Origin: Phycisphaerales bacterium
Lineage (GTDB): Bacteria > Planctomycetota > Phycisphaerae > Phycisphaerales > UBA1924
Length of the DNA: 64,000 bases
Direction of reading: 5' to 3'
NCBI GenBank assembly: GCA_035627955.1
Contig: DASPKU010000001.1
Coordinates: forward strand, 434,001-498,000
The notes under the pieces were generated by a model, which saw nothing but the letters and a program-made list of their open reading frames with translations, was not told the origin of the DNA and did no database searches. Shown in pieces: positions 26,468-35,622 of the stretch (positions are counted from its first letter, which is position 1; the number at the start of each line of letters is the position of its first letter). The position numbers were made by a program, and so were the translations under genes.

Positions 26468-27667
26468 TCAATAGATGACGACCCACCTGCCGTTGCTGAA
26501 GGCGGCCGCGGAAGCATTCCAGGTTTGAAGCCCCTCGGCTCCCTCGCGTTGGCCCCTTTGGGCCGCAACGGGGGTGCCGTTCTTCTCGAAAACCTGCCAG
26601 CACACATCCCCGCCCTTGTTCCACCCAGTCCCCTCGGCCCAGGCGAGCAACACGCGCCCGTTTGGGTCTACCGCAACAGCGGGGTGCTTGCGGTTCTTGG
26701 GCGCCCCCTCCGGGCTGATGGTCTTGCCGACCTTGCCGGCCTGAGGGTCCGCCCGCGCAAAGGCGACTTGGCCCTGTGTCTCCCATGCGAGGACAACCTG
26801 CCCGTCTCCTGCTTGACTGATCGAGGCGGAAGACATGGGGCACTGGTTGGCTTTCCACGCCTGGAGCGGTTCGGCGCTGAACGCCGCGCCATGGTCAGCC
26901 GAGTGCAGCCACTGCATGTCGCGGTGCTCATTGTCCTTGGCCGCCCGGAAGAGGAAGTGAACGCGCCCGGAGCTGTCGGCGAACCCGGCCGTGCCGCAGC
27001 AGGCGCAGGCCCCCAGCTCCTTGGGGCTGACCGCGACCTCCGGCGCGAAGGTCCGGCCGTCATCGGTTGAACTCGCGACCCAGAACTGCCGGTCCGCCTC
27101 TTTACCGGGGCCGGAGGGCTGTGCCGCGTGCCAGCCCACGAACACCCGCCCCTCCTGGTCGGCCGCCACGCAGCCGCCCCCGTCAAGAGCGGTCGATGAG
27201 GCAGCGACGCATCGCTGCGGCTCGAACGCGGTGCCGGCGTCGTTGAGACGCGCGTAGAGCATCGGGGCACTCCCGGACCCGCTCGGAGCCTTGGGGCCCT
27301 TGGGCTCTGCCTTCGACGACCCGTTCCAGGCAACATGCACGCGGCCCCCGCGCCCGAGGGCCAGCTGAGGTCCACGGATGGTCCCTACGGCGACCGCGCT
27401 GTGCTCCTGTGAGCTGACGCGGATGGGCGTCGTGAGCTCACCCTGCCCGGGCCTCAGGGTCCCATACCAGAGGTCGCCAGCGCCCGGATCGCCCTTGAAG
27501 TACACGACGTGAACAGTCCCCGCGGCGTCCGCCAGGCAGCGGGGCTGTAAGCCGCCCGTGGGGAGGCGCACAACCTCAATCGGCGCGGTTGCAGGCGTCT
27601 GGGCGAATGCCGCTGGTGAAAGGAGGCAACCGACGATCAGTGCCGTGACGATGCTGGTGCGGTGCAT
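26468..27667 (-). CDS. Secreted sialidase-like (BNR/propeller) protein of unknown role
   Basis: 399 residues from ATG 27667, which yields a signal peptide (MHRTSIVTALIVGCLLSPAAFAQ). The body has repeated strands with Asp-box-like turns (SSTDDGRTFAPE, SADHGAAFSAEP), as in six-bladed sialidase propellers, and ligand-like clusters such as GACACCGTAGF. The catalytic arginine triad of true sialidases is not evident, so a binding function is more likely. It is convergent with the multicopper oxidase gene, 29 bases apart, and may belong to the copper island. The start lies just four bases from the end of the adjoining pseudogene. Confidence 0.72.
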   Translation of the reverse strand: MHRTSIVTALIVGCLLSPAAFAQTPATAPIEVVRLPTGGLQPRCLADAAGTVHVVYFKGDPGAGDLWYGTLRPGQGELTTPIRVSSQEHSAVAVGTIRGPQLALGRGGRVHVAWNGSSKAEPKGPKAPSGSGSAPMLYARLNDAGTAFEPQRCVAASSTALDGGGCVAADQEGRVFVGWHAAQPSGPGKEADRQFWVASSTDDGRTFAPEVAVSPKELGACACCGTAGFADSSGRVHFLFRAAKDNEHRDMQWLHSADHGAAFSAEPLQAWKANQCPMSSASISQAGDGQVVLAWETQGQVAFARADPQAGKVGKTISPEGAPKNRKHPAVAVDPNGRVLLAWAEGTGWNKGGDVCWQVFEKNGTPVAAQRGQREGAEGLQTWNASAAAFSNGRWVVIY

Positions 27668-27670
27668 GCC

Positions 27671-28440
27671 TGACCTTAGCAGGGGCTCCCCCGAGGACCC
27701 TGAAGAAGCTCTCGATGTCCTGATCGGTCCCCACATCGCCGTCGCCGTTGAAGTCGGCAGTCAGGCATGTAGGGCAGCAGTTCCAGCCCAGGCAGGCGAA
27801 GAACGCCTCGATGTCCTGATCAGTGCCGAAGTCGGTGTCGCCGTTGAAGTCCTGGCTGCACCCGGTGACCACCTGCACGATGCGCGCGACCGATGGGATG
27901 TCGTCCACCATGGCGAACCGCATGTAGTACCCGGCGGGGACGAGGTTGGGGTCCTGCGGGATGTCAATCTCAGCCGTAGGTCCGTTCTGGTTAACGGGGA
28001 GCACGACCCGCCGTTGCGTGCCGGTATCGACCCAGTGGGTGTGTGTGCCCGTGCTGACGAGCACAGCGCTGGTGAGGGTGGTCGCGGGCGCGATGTTCAT
28101 GGTGACCCCACGTCCGCGCTCCAGGCGCGTCGCCCAGATGGACGTGATCTGAGGTCGAACCCCTCGGAAGAGGTAGGGCGGCACGAAGCCCTCGATGTCG
28201 GCGCTCGTCGGCCCGACCTGGAACTTGATACGGGTGCCCCCCGTGGTGATCACCCGCCCATCTGGGATGAGCAGCGTGACCGCGTGGTACTCGCGGAACC
28301 AGTTCATGTCGGCTACCCGCCGCCAGCTACCGCCCGGACCGCCCTCGGGGTCGTACAGGTCGCTCCACTTCACCACGCCCAACGTGTGCGGTACGCCGGG
28401 GTTCGAGGTGCCCGTATCGGCCTGCCCCGCGGCCCCCACC
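27671..28440 (-). pseudogene. Galactose-oxidase-like C-terminal fragment with GC-type dockerin tail
   Basis: The reverse frame encodes the galactose-oxidase C-terminal region (GVVKWSDLY, PDGRVITTGGTRIKFQVGP, GFVPPYLFRG, APATTLTSAVLVSTGTHTHW) and then the paired dockerin-like tail DFNGDTDFGTDQDIEAFF and DFNGDGDVGTDQDIESFF. The kelch propeller with the active-site residues is absent. At the end RVLGG is followed by one base too many: the next frame reads G-S-P-C-stop, so the native stop was lost by an indel near 27675. Upstream it is fused in frame to a different lipoprotein remnant. The domain matches the other copy at 47.4 kb. Confidence 0.7.
27889..28420. repeat. Direct repeat A, copy 1 (galactose-oxidase C-terminal region)
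   Basis: About 530 bp closely similar (roughly 85-90% by eye) to 47404-47927, in the same orientation and about 19.5 kb away. Similarity begins at ACCGATGGGATG in both copies and ends soon after GGGTTCGAG. The two copies flank the whole signalling region. Confidence 0.8.
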
Positions 28441-29092
28441 TGACGGAAGAGCTCCCGGGCCTCGAGCACCTCGGACGCCGCGGAGCGCCCTCGCCCCACC
28501 GCGAAGTTGGAGAAGCGCACGAAGGAGGCCCGCGTCATGCCGTGGTTCTCGCGCCGCCACTCCTGGATGAGCCCCTCGAGGGTGGCCAGCTGCCGGAGCG
28601 TCAGCAAGCGCCCGGCGAGGGTCTGCGATTCGTCGGGGGCGTGCCGCATGGCGTCTTCGAGCGGGGCAGCCCGCTCACCGAAGACGGCGCGGGCGTGCCC
28701 GTCCTCCACCCACACCAGGCTGAGCAGGCGCGTGACCACCACCATGTCCAGCAGGCGGGTGAAGGCGTCGGCGTTGCTGGCGATGTCGTAGATGTTGCCC
28801 GCGGCGTCCACCAGCAGCGTGGTCGCGGCCCGACGGCGGGCGGGTCGGGCTCCGCGGCCTTGACCTCGTCGCACGCGGAGGCCAGCAGGCCCACGTAGCG
28901 GTCGGCGAAGGCGCGCGTGAGCTCGTCAAGCTCAGCGGCGGAGACGCGCTCACCGCCCGCGCCGGTCTCGGCGTCGCTCACGACGCGCTCGGCTTCGGTG
29001 GCCTCACCCCCACCCCCGCGGGGCTGGAAACCGCCGCACCCGGCGGCACAGGCGAGCCACACCGCCGCCGGCAGGAGCACCCACGGGCGCAC
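28441..29092 (-). pseudogene. Frameshifted, truncated lipoprotein gene of a planctomycete type
   Basis: From GTG 29092, with AAAGGT upstream, the frame gives a lipoprotein signal (VRPWVLLPAAVWLACAAGC) and then ELDELTRAFADRYVGLLASA. At about 28835, in a CCCGACCCGCCCGCC stretch, coding moves to another frame (ATTLLVDAAGNIYDIASNAD, then HGMTRASFVRFSNFA). This second part runs without a stop into the galactose-oxidase fragment, and the usual C-terminal part of the family is missing. One indel plus a truncating junction make this a relic; a sequencing indel could explain the first break but not the fusion. The family is common in planctomycetes with unknown role. Confidence 0.6.
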
Positions 29093-29235
29093 CGGGACCT
29101 TTCTCCACGCTGCGAACACCACGCCGCACCGTACCGCGGCCCCATGAAGATCAGGGTAAAACAAGGAACCAGCATGCGGAGGTGTTGGGTCTCCGACATG
29201 CTGGTGCGAGGCTTGGGCGCAGCGGCGGCGCAGGC

Positions 29236-29527
29236 TTAGTGATGACGCCCCGCGCAGACGGCCGAGAGGAGGGAGATCAGGTCGGCGCGTGTCGCGTGCG
29301 ATGGAGGGGCGAGGCCGTAGCACTCGGCGAGCACGAGGAGCTCGCTGTCGTCGAGCAGGCGGAGGGCTTCTTCGATTGGGATAGGGGCGGAGACGCCGCA
29401 GGCGGGTGCGTGACCAGGTTTGCGGGTCCTCGCTGCCGGGGCAGACGACGACGACCCAGGCGACCAGCTCGGCGCGGTCGGGGTGGACGCGGGCCATGGC
29501 TCGTGCAAGGGGGGTTGCGCGCTCCAT
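29236..29527 (-). pseudogene. Small gene split by a frameshift (hypothetical)
   Basis: From ATG 29527 the frame reads MERATPLARAMARVHPDRAE then LVAWVVVVCPG, and after about 29400 the plausible coding continues in another frame: IPIEEALRLLDDSELLVLAE, ending SLLSAVCAGRHH at 29236. Both parts have the helical, charged look of a short cytoplasmic protein. A single indel near 29400 would explain it. Family unknown. Confidence 0.4.
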
Positions 29528-29813
29528 GACTGCCCTTGTAGGCCGGGCATGCTGAAAAGGGGATCAATGGACGCTGGCGGGGTGGTCTGGGGCGGGATGT
29601 GACCAAGGGGGAACGAGGAATTCGGCGGGGGATACGCAGACCCGGGTCGGCCTTGTCCTTAAGCGGGCTTTCATCTGCTTAGGGGATGCTCGTTCCTAAT
29701 CTATACCAATCCCAGCCAGGCCCGCGCGGCGCCGTTGTCCGGCGAGCCACGCGTTCCCCGCCGGGGCAGTGTTTGTCCTTGCACGCGCACGGAACGAAGA
29801 GGGAGCGCCGCCC

Positions 29814-32339
29814 ATGAGTCAGGCCGCAGTCACTGATAGCCGCTGGGCGACGGTCCCGGAGCGCGACCACTTCGTGCAGTTTTATGAGAGCGACGCCTGC
29901 CTCCTGGAGGCGATGGCCGGGTTCATCGCCGGGGGCCTCACCAGGGGTGACGGGGCGGTGGTCATCGCCACCCCCGAGCACCGCGCCCAGCTGGCCGAGC
30001 ACCTCGCCGCATCGGGGGTGGACACCGCCACGCCGATGGCGGTGGGCCGTTACGTGGTGCTGGACGCGGCCGAGACCCTGGCCAATTTCATGGTGAACGG
30101 GGAACCCGACTACGCCCGGTTCCGCGCGGTCATCGGGCCGGTCGTGGCCCAGGTGGGCACGGCCCCCGACAAGAGCCGGCGCCTGGTGCGCGCCTTCGGC
30201 GAGATGGTGGCAATCCTGTGGAAAGAGGGCAACCGCGCGGCCGCGGTGCAGCTGGAGCAGCACTGGAACCGGCTCGGCGAAGAGCTGGCCTTCTGCCTCT
30301 TCTGCGGCTACCCGCTCAACGACTGCGCCCTCCCCGAGCACGCCGAGCACTTCGGGCACGTCTGCGCCGGGCACACGCACGTCATCCCCGGCGAGAGCTT
30401 CACCAACGCCAAGACCCCGCAGGAGCAGGCCCGCCTGGTGGCCCAGCTGCAGCAGCAGGCCGCGGCCCTCAAGGGGGAGATCTCGGCCCGCCGGGCGGTC
30501 GAGGCCGAGCTGCGGATGCGCGAGCGCGAGCTGTCCGACTTCATCGAGAACGCCAACGAGGGCATGCACCGCGTGGGGGCGGACGGGACCATCCTGTGGG
30601 CCAACCGCGCCGAGCTCGAGATGCTGGGGTACGCCCGCGAGGAGTACGTTGGGCACAAGGTGGGGGAGTTCCACGCCGACCAGGAGAACTGCCGCGAGAT
30701 CCTGCGGCGGCTGAAGGACGGAGAGACGCTGCACAACCACCCCGCCCGCCTGCGGTGCAAGGACGGCTCGGTGCGGCACGTGCTGATCAACTCCACGACC
30801 TTCAGAGAGAACGGCGAGTTCGTCTACACCCGCTGCTTCACCCGCGACGTGACGGCCGAGGTGATGGCGCGGGCGGAGGCGGGGGCGGCCCAGCAGCGGC
30901 TGGCCACCATCCTGGACCTGCTGCCCGCGGCGGTGTACGCCTGCGACCGCGAGGGGCGGATCATCTACTTCAACAAGATGGCCGAGAAGCTCTGGGGCTA
31001 CCGCCCGGAGATCCCCAGCGACCAGATGAAGTTCTGCGCCTGCTACAAGGTCTACCACAACGGCCAGTACCTGCGCCCCGAGGAGACGCCCATGGCCCTC
31101 GCGGTGCGCGATGGGCAGGCCTTCCGCAACCTGGAGCCCGAGTTCGAGCGTGCCGACGGCACGCGGATCCATGCATGCGTCAACATCGACCCGCTGTACG
31201 ACGCCCGGGGCAATCTGGACGGCGCGGTAAACGTGTTCCAGGACATCGGCGAGATCGTCGCGGCGCGGGAAACGCTGCGGGCCCACAGCGAGCTGCTGGC
31301 CAAGGCGGTCGAGGAACGCACCATGGAGCTGGCGCAGACGCACGAGAAGCTGCGGCTGGGCGAGCGCATGGCGGCCCTGGGCACGCTCAGCGCCGGGCTG
31401 GGGCACGACATCGGTAACCTGCTGCTGCCCGTCGGCGTGGCGGTCGAGGCCCTGCGGCGGTCGGGCCTGCCCGCAAAGCTCAGCGGCGAGGTCGAGACCA
31501 TCGCCAGCAGCACCGAGTACCTGCGGCAGCTGGCCGCGGGTTTGCGGATGCTGGCGGTGGACCCCAGCCGCGAGCACGGCGATGAGGCGATCGAGCTGCG
31601 CGAGTGGTGGAAGACGGCGTGCTCGGTGCTGAAGGCCACGCTGCCGCGCGGCGTGGAGCTGGAGGGGAGCTTCCCCAATGGGCTGCGCGTGAGCATGACC
31701 CGCCCGGCCCTGGCGCAGGCGGTGTTCAACCTGGTGCAGAACGCGGGCGAGGCGCTGCGTCCGCGCGGGCGTGGGCGCGTGCGTGTGAGCGCAGCTGACC
31801 GCGGCACCGGGATGGTGGACCTCACCGTCAGCGACGACGGCCCTGGCATGACCGAGGAGGTCCGCCGCCGCTGCATGGAACCCTTCTTCACCACCAAGAC
31901 GCGGGGCATCTCCACGGGCTTGGGTTTGTCGCTGGTGTGCGGCCTCGTGCGCGAGGCCGGCGGGACGGTGGATGTCCGCTCGGGCGTGGGCGAGGGGACG
32001 GCGTTCGTCCTCACGCTGCCCGCGGGGCAGGAGGAAGCGAAGGTGCAGGTGTATATCGACGTGAGCGACGCCCGCCGCCGCGCGGTGCTACGGGCCGAGG
32101 CCCAGGCGCAGGGCGCGGTGCTGGTGGACGACGCCCAGCGGGCGCAGCTGGTGGTGATCGACGACGCCACCCGGGCCGGGTCGGTAGCGGGGAGGGGCCG
32201 GCGCGTGCTGCTGATGGGCGGGGACCCGCAGTCGGCGCAGACGGGTGTCGCGGTGCTCGGGGCCGCGGCCAACCCGGCCGAGGTCAGGTCCGCGCTCGTC
32301 GAGGCCCTGCGGGCCAGCCAGTCCGGCCAGGGTTCATGA
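29814..32339 (+). CDS. MEDS-PAS-PAS sensor histidine kinase
   Basis: 841 residues from ATG 29814 (GGAG upstream). Residues about 15-170 form a MEDS sensory domain (HFVQFYESDACLLEAMAGFI). Two PAS domains follow (ELSDFIENANEGMHRVGADG and TILDLLPAAVYACDREGRII), then a coiled linker and a kinase core with H-box SAGLGHDIGNLLLPV and ATP-binding motifs NLVQNAGEAL, DDGPGM and GLGLSLV. There is no membrane segment, so it is cytoplasmic. The last 100 residues (VYIDVSDARRRAVLRAEAQA) look like a receiver remnant without a clear phosphorylation site. It overlaps the next gene (ATGA), its likely partner receiver. Signal unknown. Confidence 0.9.
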   Translation: MSQAAVTDSRWATVPERDHFVQFYESDACLLEAMAGFIAGGLTRGDGAVVIATPEHRAQLAEHLAASGVDTATPMAVGRYVVLDAAETLANFMVNGEPDYARFRAVIGPVVAQVGTAPDKSRRLVRAFGEMVAILWKEGNRAAAVQLEQHWNRLGEELAFCLFCGYPLNDCALPEHAEHFGHVCAGHTHVIPGESFTNAKTPQEQARLVAQLQQQAAALKGEISARRAVEAELRMRERELSDFIENANEGMHRVGADGTILWANRAELEMLGYAREEYVGHKVGEFHADQENCREILRRLKDGETLHNHPARLRCKDGSVRHVLINSTTFRENGEFVYTRCFTRDVTAEVMARAEAGAAQQRLATILDLLPAAVYACDREGRIIYFNKMAEKLWGYRPEIPSDQMKFCACYKVYHNGQYLRPEETPMALAVRDGQAFRNLEPEFERADGTRIHACVNIDPLYDARGNLDGAVNVFQDIGEIVAARETLRAHSELLAKAVEERTMELAQTHEKLRLGERMAALGTLSAGLGHDIGNLLLPVGVAVEALRRSGLPAKLSGEVETIASSTEYLRQLAAGLRMLAVDPSREHGDEAIELREWWKTACSVLKATLPRGVELEGSFPNGLRVSMTRPALAQAVFNLVQNAGEALRPRGRGRVRVSAADRGTGMVDLTVSDDGPGMTEEVRRRCMEPFFTTKTRGISTGLGLSLVCGLVREAGGTVDVRSGVGEGTAFVLTLPAGQEEAKVQVYIDVSDARRRAVLRAEAQAQGAVLVDDAQRAQLVVIDDATRAGSVAGRGRRVLLMGGDPQSAQTGVAVLGAAANPAEVRSALVEALRASQSGQGS

Positions 32340-32794
32340 TGGCCGCGGCCGCCCAGCTTGATCCCTCCGCCGCGTCCACCTCAAACAGGGTCCGCGTGCT
32401 GTGCGTGGAGGACAACGAGATTGTCGCCGACGCCCTGCGCTCGCGCCTGGGGCTGGAGCCAGGCATTGAGTGGGCGGGGTGGCTGGCCAGCGCCGACGAC
32501 CTGGTCGCGGCCGTCGAGGGCGAGCGCCCGGACATCATTCTGCTGGATATCGACATGCCCGGGCGCGACCCCTTCGAGGCGCTGCAGGAGGCGCTGGCCC
32601 GCTCCCCGCACACCCGTGCCGTCATGTTCACCGGGCACGTCCGCAAGCCGCTGGTGGACCGCGCCATCGCCGCGGGGGCGTGGGGCTACGTGTCGAAAGA
32701 GGACGGCGCCCAGGCGCTGGTGGACGCGATCACGCGCGTGCTCAACGGCGAGTTCGTCTTCAGCCCCTCGGTCCAGGCCCTCATGCGGCACTGA
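32336..32794 (+). CDS. Single-domain response regulator (NarL-type receiver)
   Basis: 152 residues from ATG 32336, overlapping the kinase stop. The receiver has the acidic pair VEDNE, the phosphorylation aspartate in IILLDIDMPG, the threonine strand AVMFTGH and the lysine in GYVSKED. No DNA-binding or enzyme domain follows, so it acts through partner proteins or as a phosphate sink. Three paralogous receivers of the same form lie within 4 kb. Its most likely phosphodonor is the MEDS-PAS kinase just upstream. Confidence 0.9.
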   Translation: MMAAAAQLDPSAASTSNRVRVLCVEDNEIVADALRSRLGLEPGIEWAGWLASADDLVAAVEGERPDIILLDIDMPGRDPFEALQEALARSPHTRAVMFTGHVRKPLVDRAIAAGAWGYVSKEDGAQALVDAITRVLNGEFVFSPSVQALMRH

Positions 32795-32856
32795 CTGAGT
32801 AACCGCCCTGTCTTGCCGACGCGCGGCCAGGTGGCATCACCTTCCCTTGGCGTGTG

Positions 32857-32886
32857 CCATCACCTTCGGCTCTGAGAAGGTGATGG
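32857..32886. repeat. Perfect inverted repeat between convergent genes
   Basis: CCATCACCTTC (32857-32867) and GAAGGTGATGG (32876-32886) form an 11-bp stem with an 8-base loop. A further GGCATCACCTTC copy lies at about 32833. It lacks a T-run, so it is either a bidirectional hairpin between converging genes or a protein site. Confidence 0.7.
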
Positions 32887-32895
32887 TCTGAAGGG

Positions 32896-33135
32896 TCAGC
32901 GTGTGGCTGGCATGATCGAAGCAACCGGCAGCTTCAGCGTGCAGGCGCACCCTTTCCCAGGCGCGGATTCGATGGTGAGGGTGCCGCCCCGGCGTTCGAC
33001 GGCGGTGCGGACGAGGGCGAGGCCCAGGCCGGAGGCTTGTTCCTTGGGCTTGGTTGTGGCGAGGGTTTCGGCGTCCATGCCGGGGCCGTCGTCGCGGACG
33101 TGGAGTTCGACGGAGTCGGGGCCCGCGGGCTTGGC
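32896..33135 (-). pseudogene. Remnant of a histidine kinase ATP-binding domain
   Basis: Between a stop at 33136 and the stop at 32896 the reverse frame encodes only the end of a HATPase domain: DSVELHVRDDGPGMDAETLA (N/G1 box), then ASGLGLALVRTAVERRGG (G2 box) and a final strand. The dimerisation box and first half of the domain are missing and there is no plausible start. This is a truncated kinase gene, perhaps left from rearrangement of the signalling cluster. Confidence 0.65.
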
Positions 33136-33587
33136 CTAAACCCAGATCGATAACAGGAGGTTAAGGCGTTCATCCACGGCCGGAAGCATATGTGGCCCAC
33201 CAGCCCGAACAAAAAAGGCCGCGGCGGAGGGGGGTTCCGCCAGCGGCCCCTGCACGGACGCTCACGCGCCCGCCGGCCATGAAGAGGAGGTAGAAAACGG
33301 CCGGACCACCCACGAGGCAACCCGGCCGCTGACAGTGTTGCAGGAGTGGCATCGGGCGGAAAGGGGGCGACCTTGAGAGAGGTTTGCTGGCTCGCGCGCC
33401 TTGGGGCCGCCCATGGACGCACGATGCTGTGCCGGTCCGCCCGGCAACCGCCCACCCCCGTGTCCCCCGCCCTTCTTTCCCACACGGTGAACCCGCAAAG
33501 CCCTCGACTCTCGAGCCGGTGCAGTTAAGCTGGGCAATCCCGGCGACGTCGCCCGTGCGGGACCTCGCCCACACCCCGGGAACCCGC
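33136..33587. other. Intergenic stretch without a recognised gene
   Basis: No frame on either strand shows a recognisable domain or good start. It lies between the kinase remnant and a small hypothetical gene and has the look of decayed coding DNA. Confidence 0.4.
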
Positions 33588-33905
33588 ATGCCCCCCCGCC
33601 ATAATCCGCCCACCCAGCCCCTCCACTTCCCTCCCCTCCGCCCCCTGGAGGTCCTCACCGCGGCCATCGCGGACCGCTGCGCCCAGCCGCCCCTGCCACC
33701 CCACCGCCTCTTCGAGATCATGGGCACGGCGTGGGTGCTCTGCGGCCTGGACCCCGCGCGGGTGCGGGCCATGGGCCGCGCCCGCGGCCTGGAGGACGCC
33801 ACCCTCGCCGACCTCGCCCGCCGCATGTCCGCCGAAGAGCTCTGGACCGAGCTGAGCGCCCAGGAACGCGTGGGGGCGCTGTGCGCGCTGGAGCGGCTGG
33901 CGTAG
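33588..33905 (+). CDS. Small hypothetical protein
   Basis: 105 residues from ATG 33588. A proline-rich start (MPPRHNPPTQPLHFPPLRPL) is followed by helices with regular charge (LEVLTAAIADRCAQ, ATLADLARRMSAEELWTEL, ERVGALCALERL). It resembles, in size and helical style, the small genes at 29.4 and 34.9 kb, which may be relatives. Function unknown; no export signal. Confidence 0.55.
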   Translation: MPPRHNPPTQPLHFPPLRPLEVLTAAIADRCAQPPLPPHRLFEIMGTAWVLCGLDPARVRAMGRARGLEDATLADLARRMSAEELWTELSAQERVGALCALERLA

Positions 33906-33970
33906 AGGGTGACAGGCAGCGCCACCCGCCCCCAAGTGAAAACGCCCGAATCCGCTCCGCGCCCACACCC

Positions 33971-34278
33971 TTTACGCGCACCTCCCGCACTCCGGCCACG
34001 CCACATCAACCGCAACCCCCGCGCGGTCGTAGCCGCACTACGAGCACTTCCCCTTCCGCCGCCGCGCCCGCCGCCGCCATGCTCCCGCGCCCTGCGTGAG
34101 CGTCAGGATCACAGCGGCTGCGAGCAGGGTGTTGAGGGTGAAGCCAAAGGGGGGTACGCCTTGGGAGAAGACCCGAGCGGGTGATGATGCACTCGGGGTT
34201 GTGCGGAATGAGCCTCCCGCCGCTGACGGTTCTAGTCACCCAGGCCCGGCAGTAGGACTGCATGTACATCGCCCGCAT
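33971..34278 (-). pseudogene. Relic of a membrane protein with C-terminal CGYD...PECG zinc ribbon
   Basis: Three reverse frames together give the end of a common planctomycete protein: LIPHNPECIITRSG, then PPFGFTLNTLLAAAVILTLT (membrane helix), then RRRARRRKGKCS, a stop codon, CGYDRAG and WPECGRCA with a stop at 33971. An intact member would have a residue at the TAG and cysteine where the tryptophan now stands in the last CPEC. At least one frameshift, one stop and one lost ligand show decay. Confidence 0.6.
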
Positions 34279-34835
34279 GGGCGAGCCGACCAAATCGCCG
34301 TGGTCTGGGGGCGCATGGGGCTGTGAAGCCGCGACCGACGCCGCGCAAGCGGCTGCTCCGCGAAGTCGAGTTGCCCAATCTCTGAGGGCAAGTAATGCCG
34401 CACAATCCATTGATCCGCAAGCGCGGACCTCTGGATCCCCGGCTCTAGCCGCGGGCACGCCGTCGATGGAGACGCGGAACGAAGCCGTGCGGGTGGGCGG
34501 CGCAGCGCCTGCACATGCGGTAGTCCAGAAAACCGACCTCTGCGCTCACAAATGCCGGAGCCGGCCAGCACAGTTCGACGCTCGCATGCTGCCCCACGCA
34601 CCGAGCACGTTGACGCACAGAGTCACGCGCGAGTGCTAGCGCCAGTCGTGCGCAGCAACAACGCTCATTCCGACAAGTGGCCGCCGACCCTTGTACGCCA
34701 CATTCTGCCTGCCGCTATCCCCTTCACGTCCTCATTAGGCACCTTTCATAGAGACGTTGCTAACCTGCCCGCCCTAACACAGGAGCCGCACACCGCGGGT
34801 CGGGAGGGGCTCGTCGCTGCCCCCGGACCGCAGCC
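34279..34835. other. Intergenic stretch, probably the eroded front of the zinc-ribbon relic
   Basis: Several short overlapping frames exist but none has a convincing start or domain. A reverse frame around 34300-34420 (ALADQWIVRHYLPSE) may be more of the decayed gene. Nothing else is seen. Confidence 0.3.
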
Positions 34836-35141
34836 ATGGCCGGGAGTTTGTTCGTGCACACCGGAATCTACGGCGTTTTGTCCGCCCTCCCCCCTGCCCG
34901 CGCCGCCCAGGTGGCGGGAGAACTCGCAGGGCTGCCCGGCCCCCACCCGGCCCCACTGTCCTGGGCCACCACACAGGACATCCTGCTCAAGCCCTGCGGC
35001 GATGTGCTGGTGCGACTTACGCGCGACGAACTCGACGCTCTCGCCGCCCGCTGGGGCGTCCCCGCCGATGGCCCCATCGATCACGCCGGGCTGGTAGCCC
35101 GCCTGGTGAGTTACCGAGAAGCGCGCGGCTACCGCGGCTGA
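34836..35141 (+). CDS. Small hypothetical protein
   Basis: 101 residues from ATG 34836. Helix-rich C-terminal half (VLVRLTRDELDALAARWGVP, then HAGLVARLVSYREARG) and a hydrophobic N-terminal segment (HTGIYGVLSALPPARAA). The D-E-L...A...G pattern recalls the small broken gene at 29.3 kb. It is convergent with a response regulator, four bases apart. No function can be given. Confidence 0.55.
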   Translation: MAGSLFVHTGIYGVLSALPPARAAQVAGELAGLPGPHPAPLSWATTQDILLKPCGDVLVRLTRDELDALAARWGVPADGPIDHAGLVARLVSYREARGYRG

Positions 35142-35145
35142 CCGA

Positions 35146-35622
35146 CTATGCGCCGTCGAGCTCGTTCAGTAGCCGTTCCCGCACCACCCTGCAGAAGACC
35201 ACCTCTCCGCAGGCTACCCGCTGAATGGCGCTGAGCAGCTCCGGCTGCTCGGTGCCCTTCGCCACATAACCCGTGACTCCAGCGCACAGAGCCTGCCGCA
35301 CATTCCCAGGATCCGCGTACCCGCTCAGCACCAGTACATGAGTGCGCAGCCCCGGCGCGTGCGGCGCGCGACCGCCATCCTTCTCCCGACCCGCCAGGGC
35401 AAGGTCCGCCGCGAAAGCGAGCGGCGGCTCCCCGTCCATCATGAGGTCCAAGAGCACGACATCCGGTGTCGTCTCGGCCACTCCCTTCCTCGCGGCGGCA
35501 ATGTCGGCTGCCTGGCCCACCAGCTCCAATCCTGTCTGCGCCGCCACCCACCGGGTGAGCGCGGCCCGCTCGCCGTCCTGATCCTCCACCACGAACACTC
35601 TGAGCGATGCCTGCTGCGCCAT
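35146..35622 (-). CDS. Single-domain response regulator
   Basis: 158 residues from ATG 35622, preceded by GGGGAG. Receiver features: acidic pair VVEDQDGE, phosphorylation aspartate in VVLLDLMMDG, VLVLSGYAD strand and lysine in GYVAKG. An insert (EKDGGRAPHAPGLRTH) enlarges the loop before beta-4. No output domain follows. Closest relatives in the window are the receivers at 32.3, 36.0 and 36.4 kb, which share the GEVVF segment near the end. The partner kinase is not clear from layout. Confidence 0.88.
   Translation of the reverse strand: MAQQASLRVFVVEDQDGERAALTRWVAAQTGLELVGQAADIAAARKGVAETTPDVVLLDLMMDGEPPLAFAADLALAGREKDGGRAPHAPGLRTHVLVLSGYADPGNVRQALCAGVTGYVAKGTEQPELLSAIQRVACGEVVFCRVVRERLLNELDGA

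Noticed and set aside
29679-31577. 632-residue reverse-strand ORF
   Set aside because: Antisense to the MEDS-PAS kinase; composition is a GC-rich shadow with no domain.
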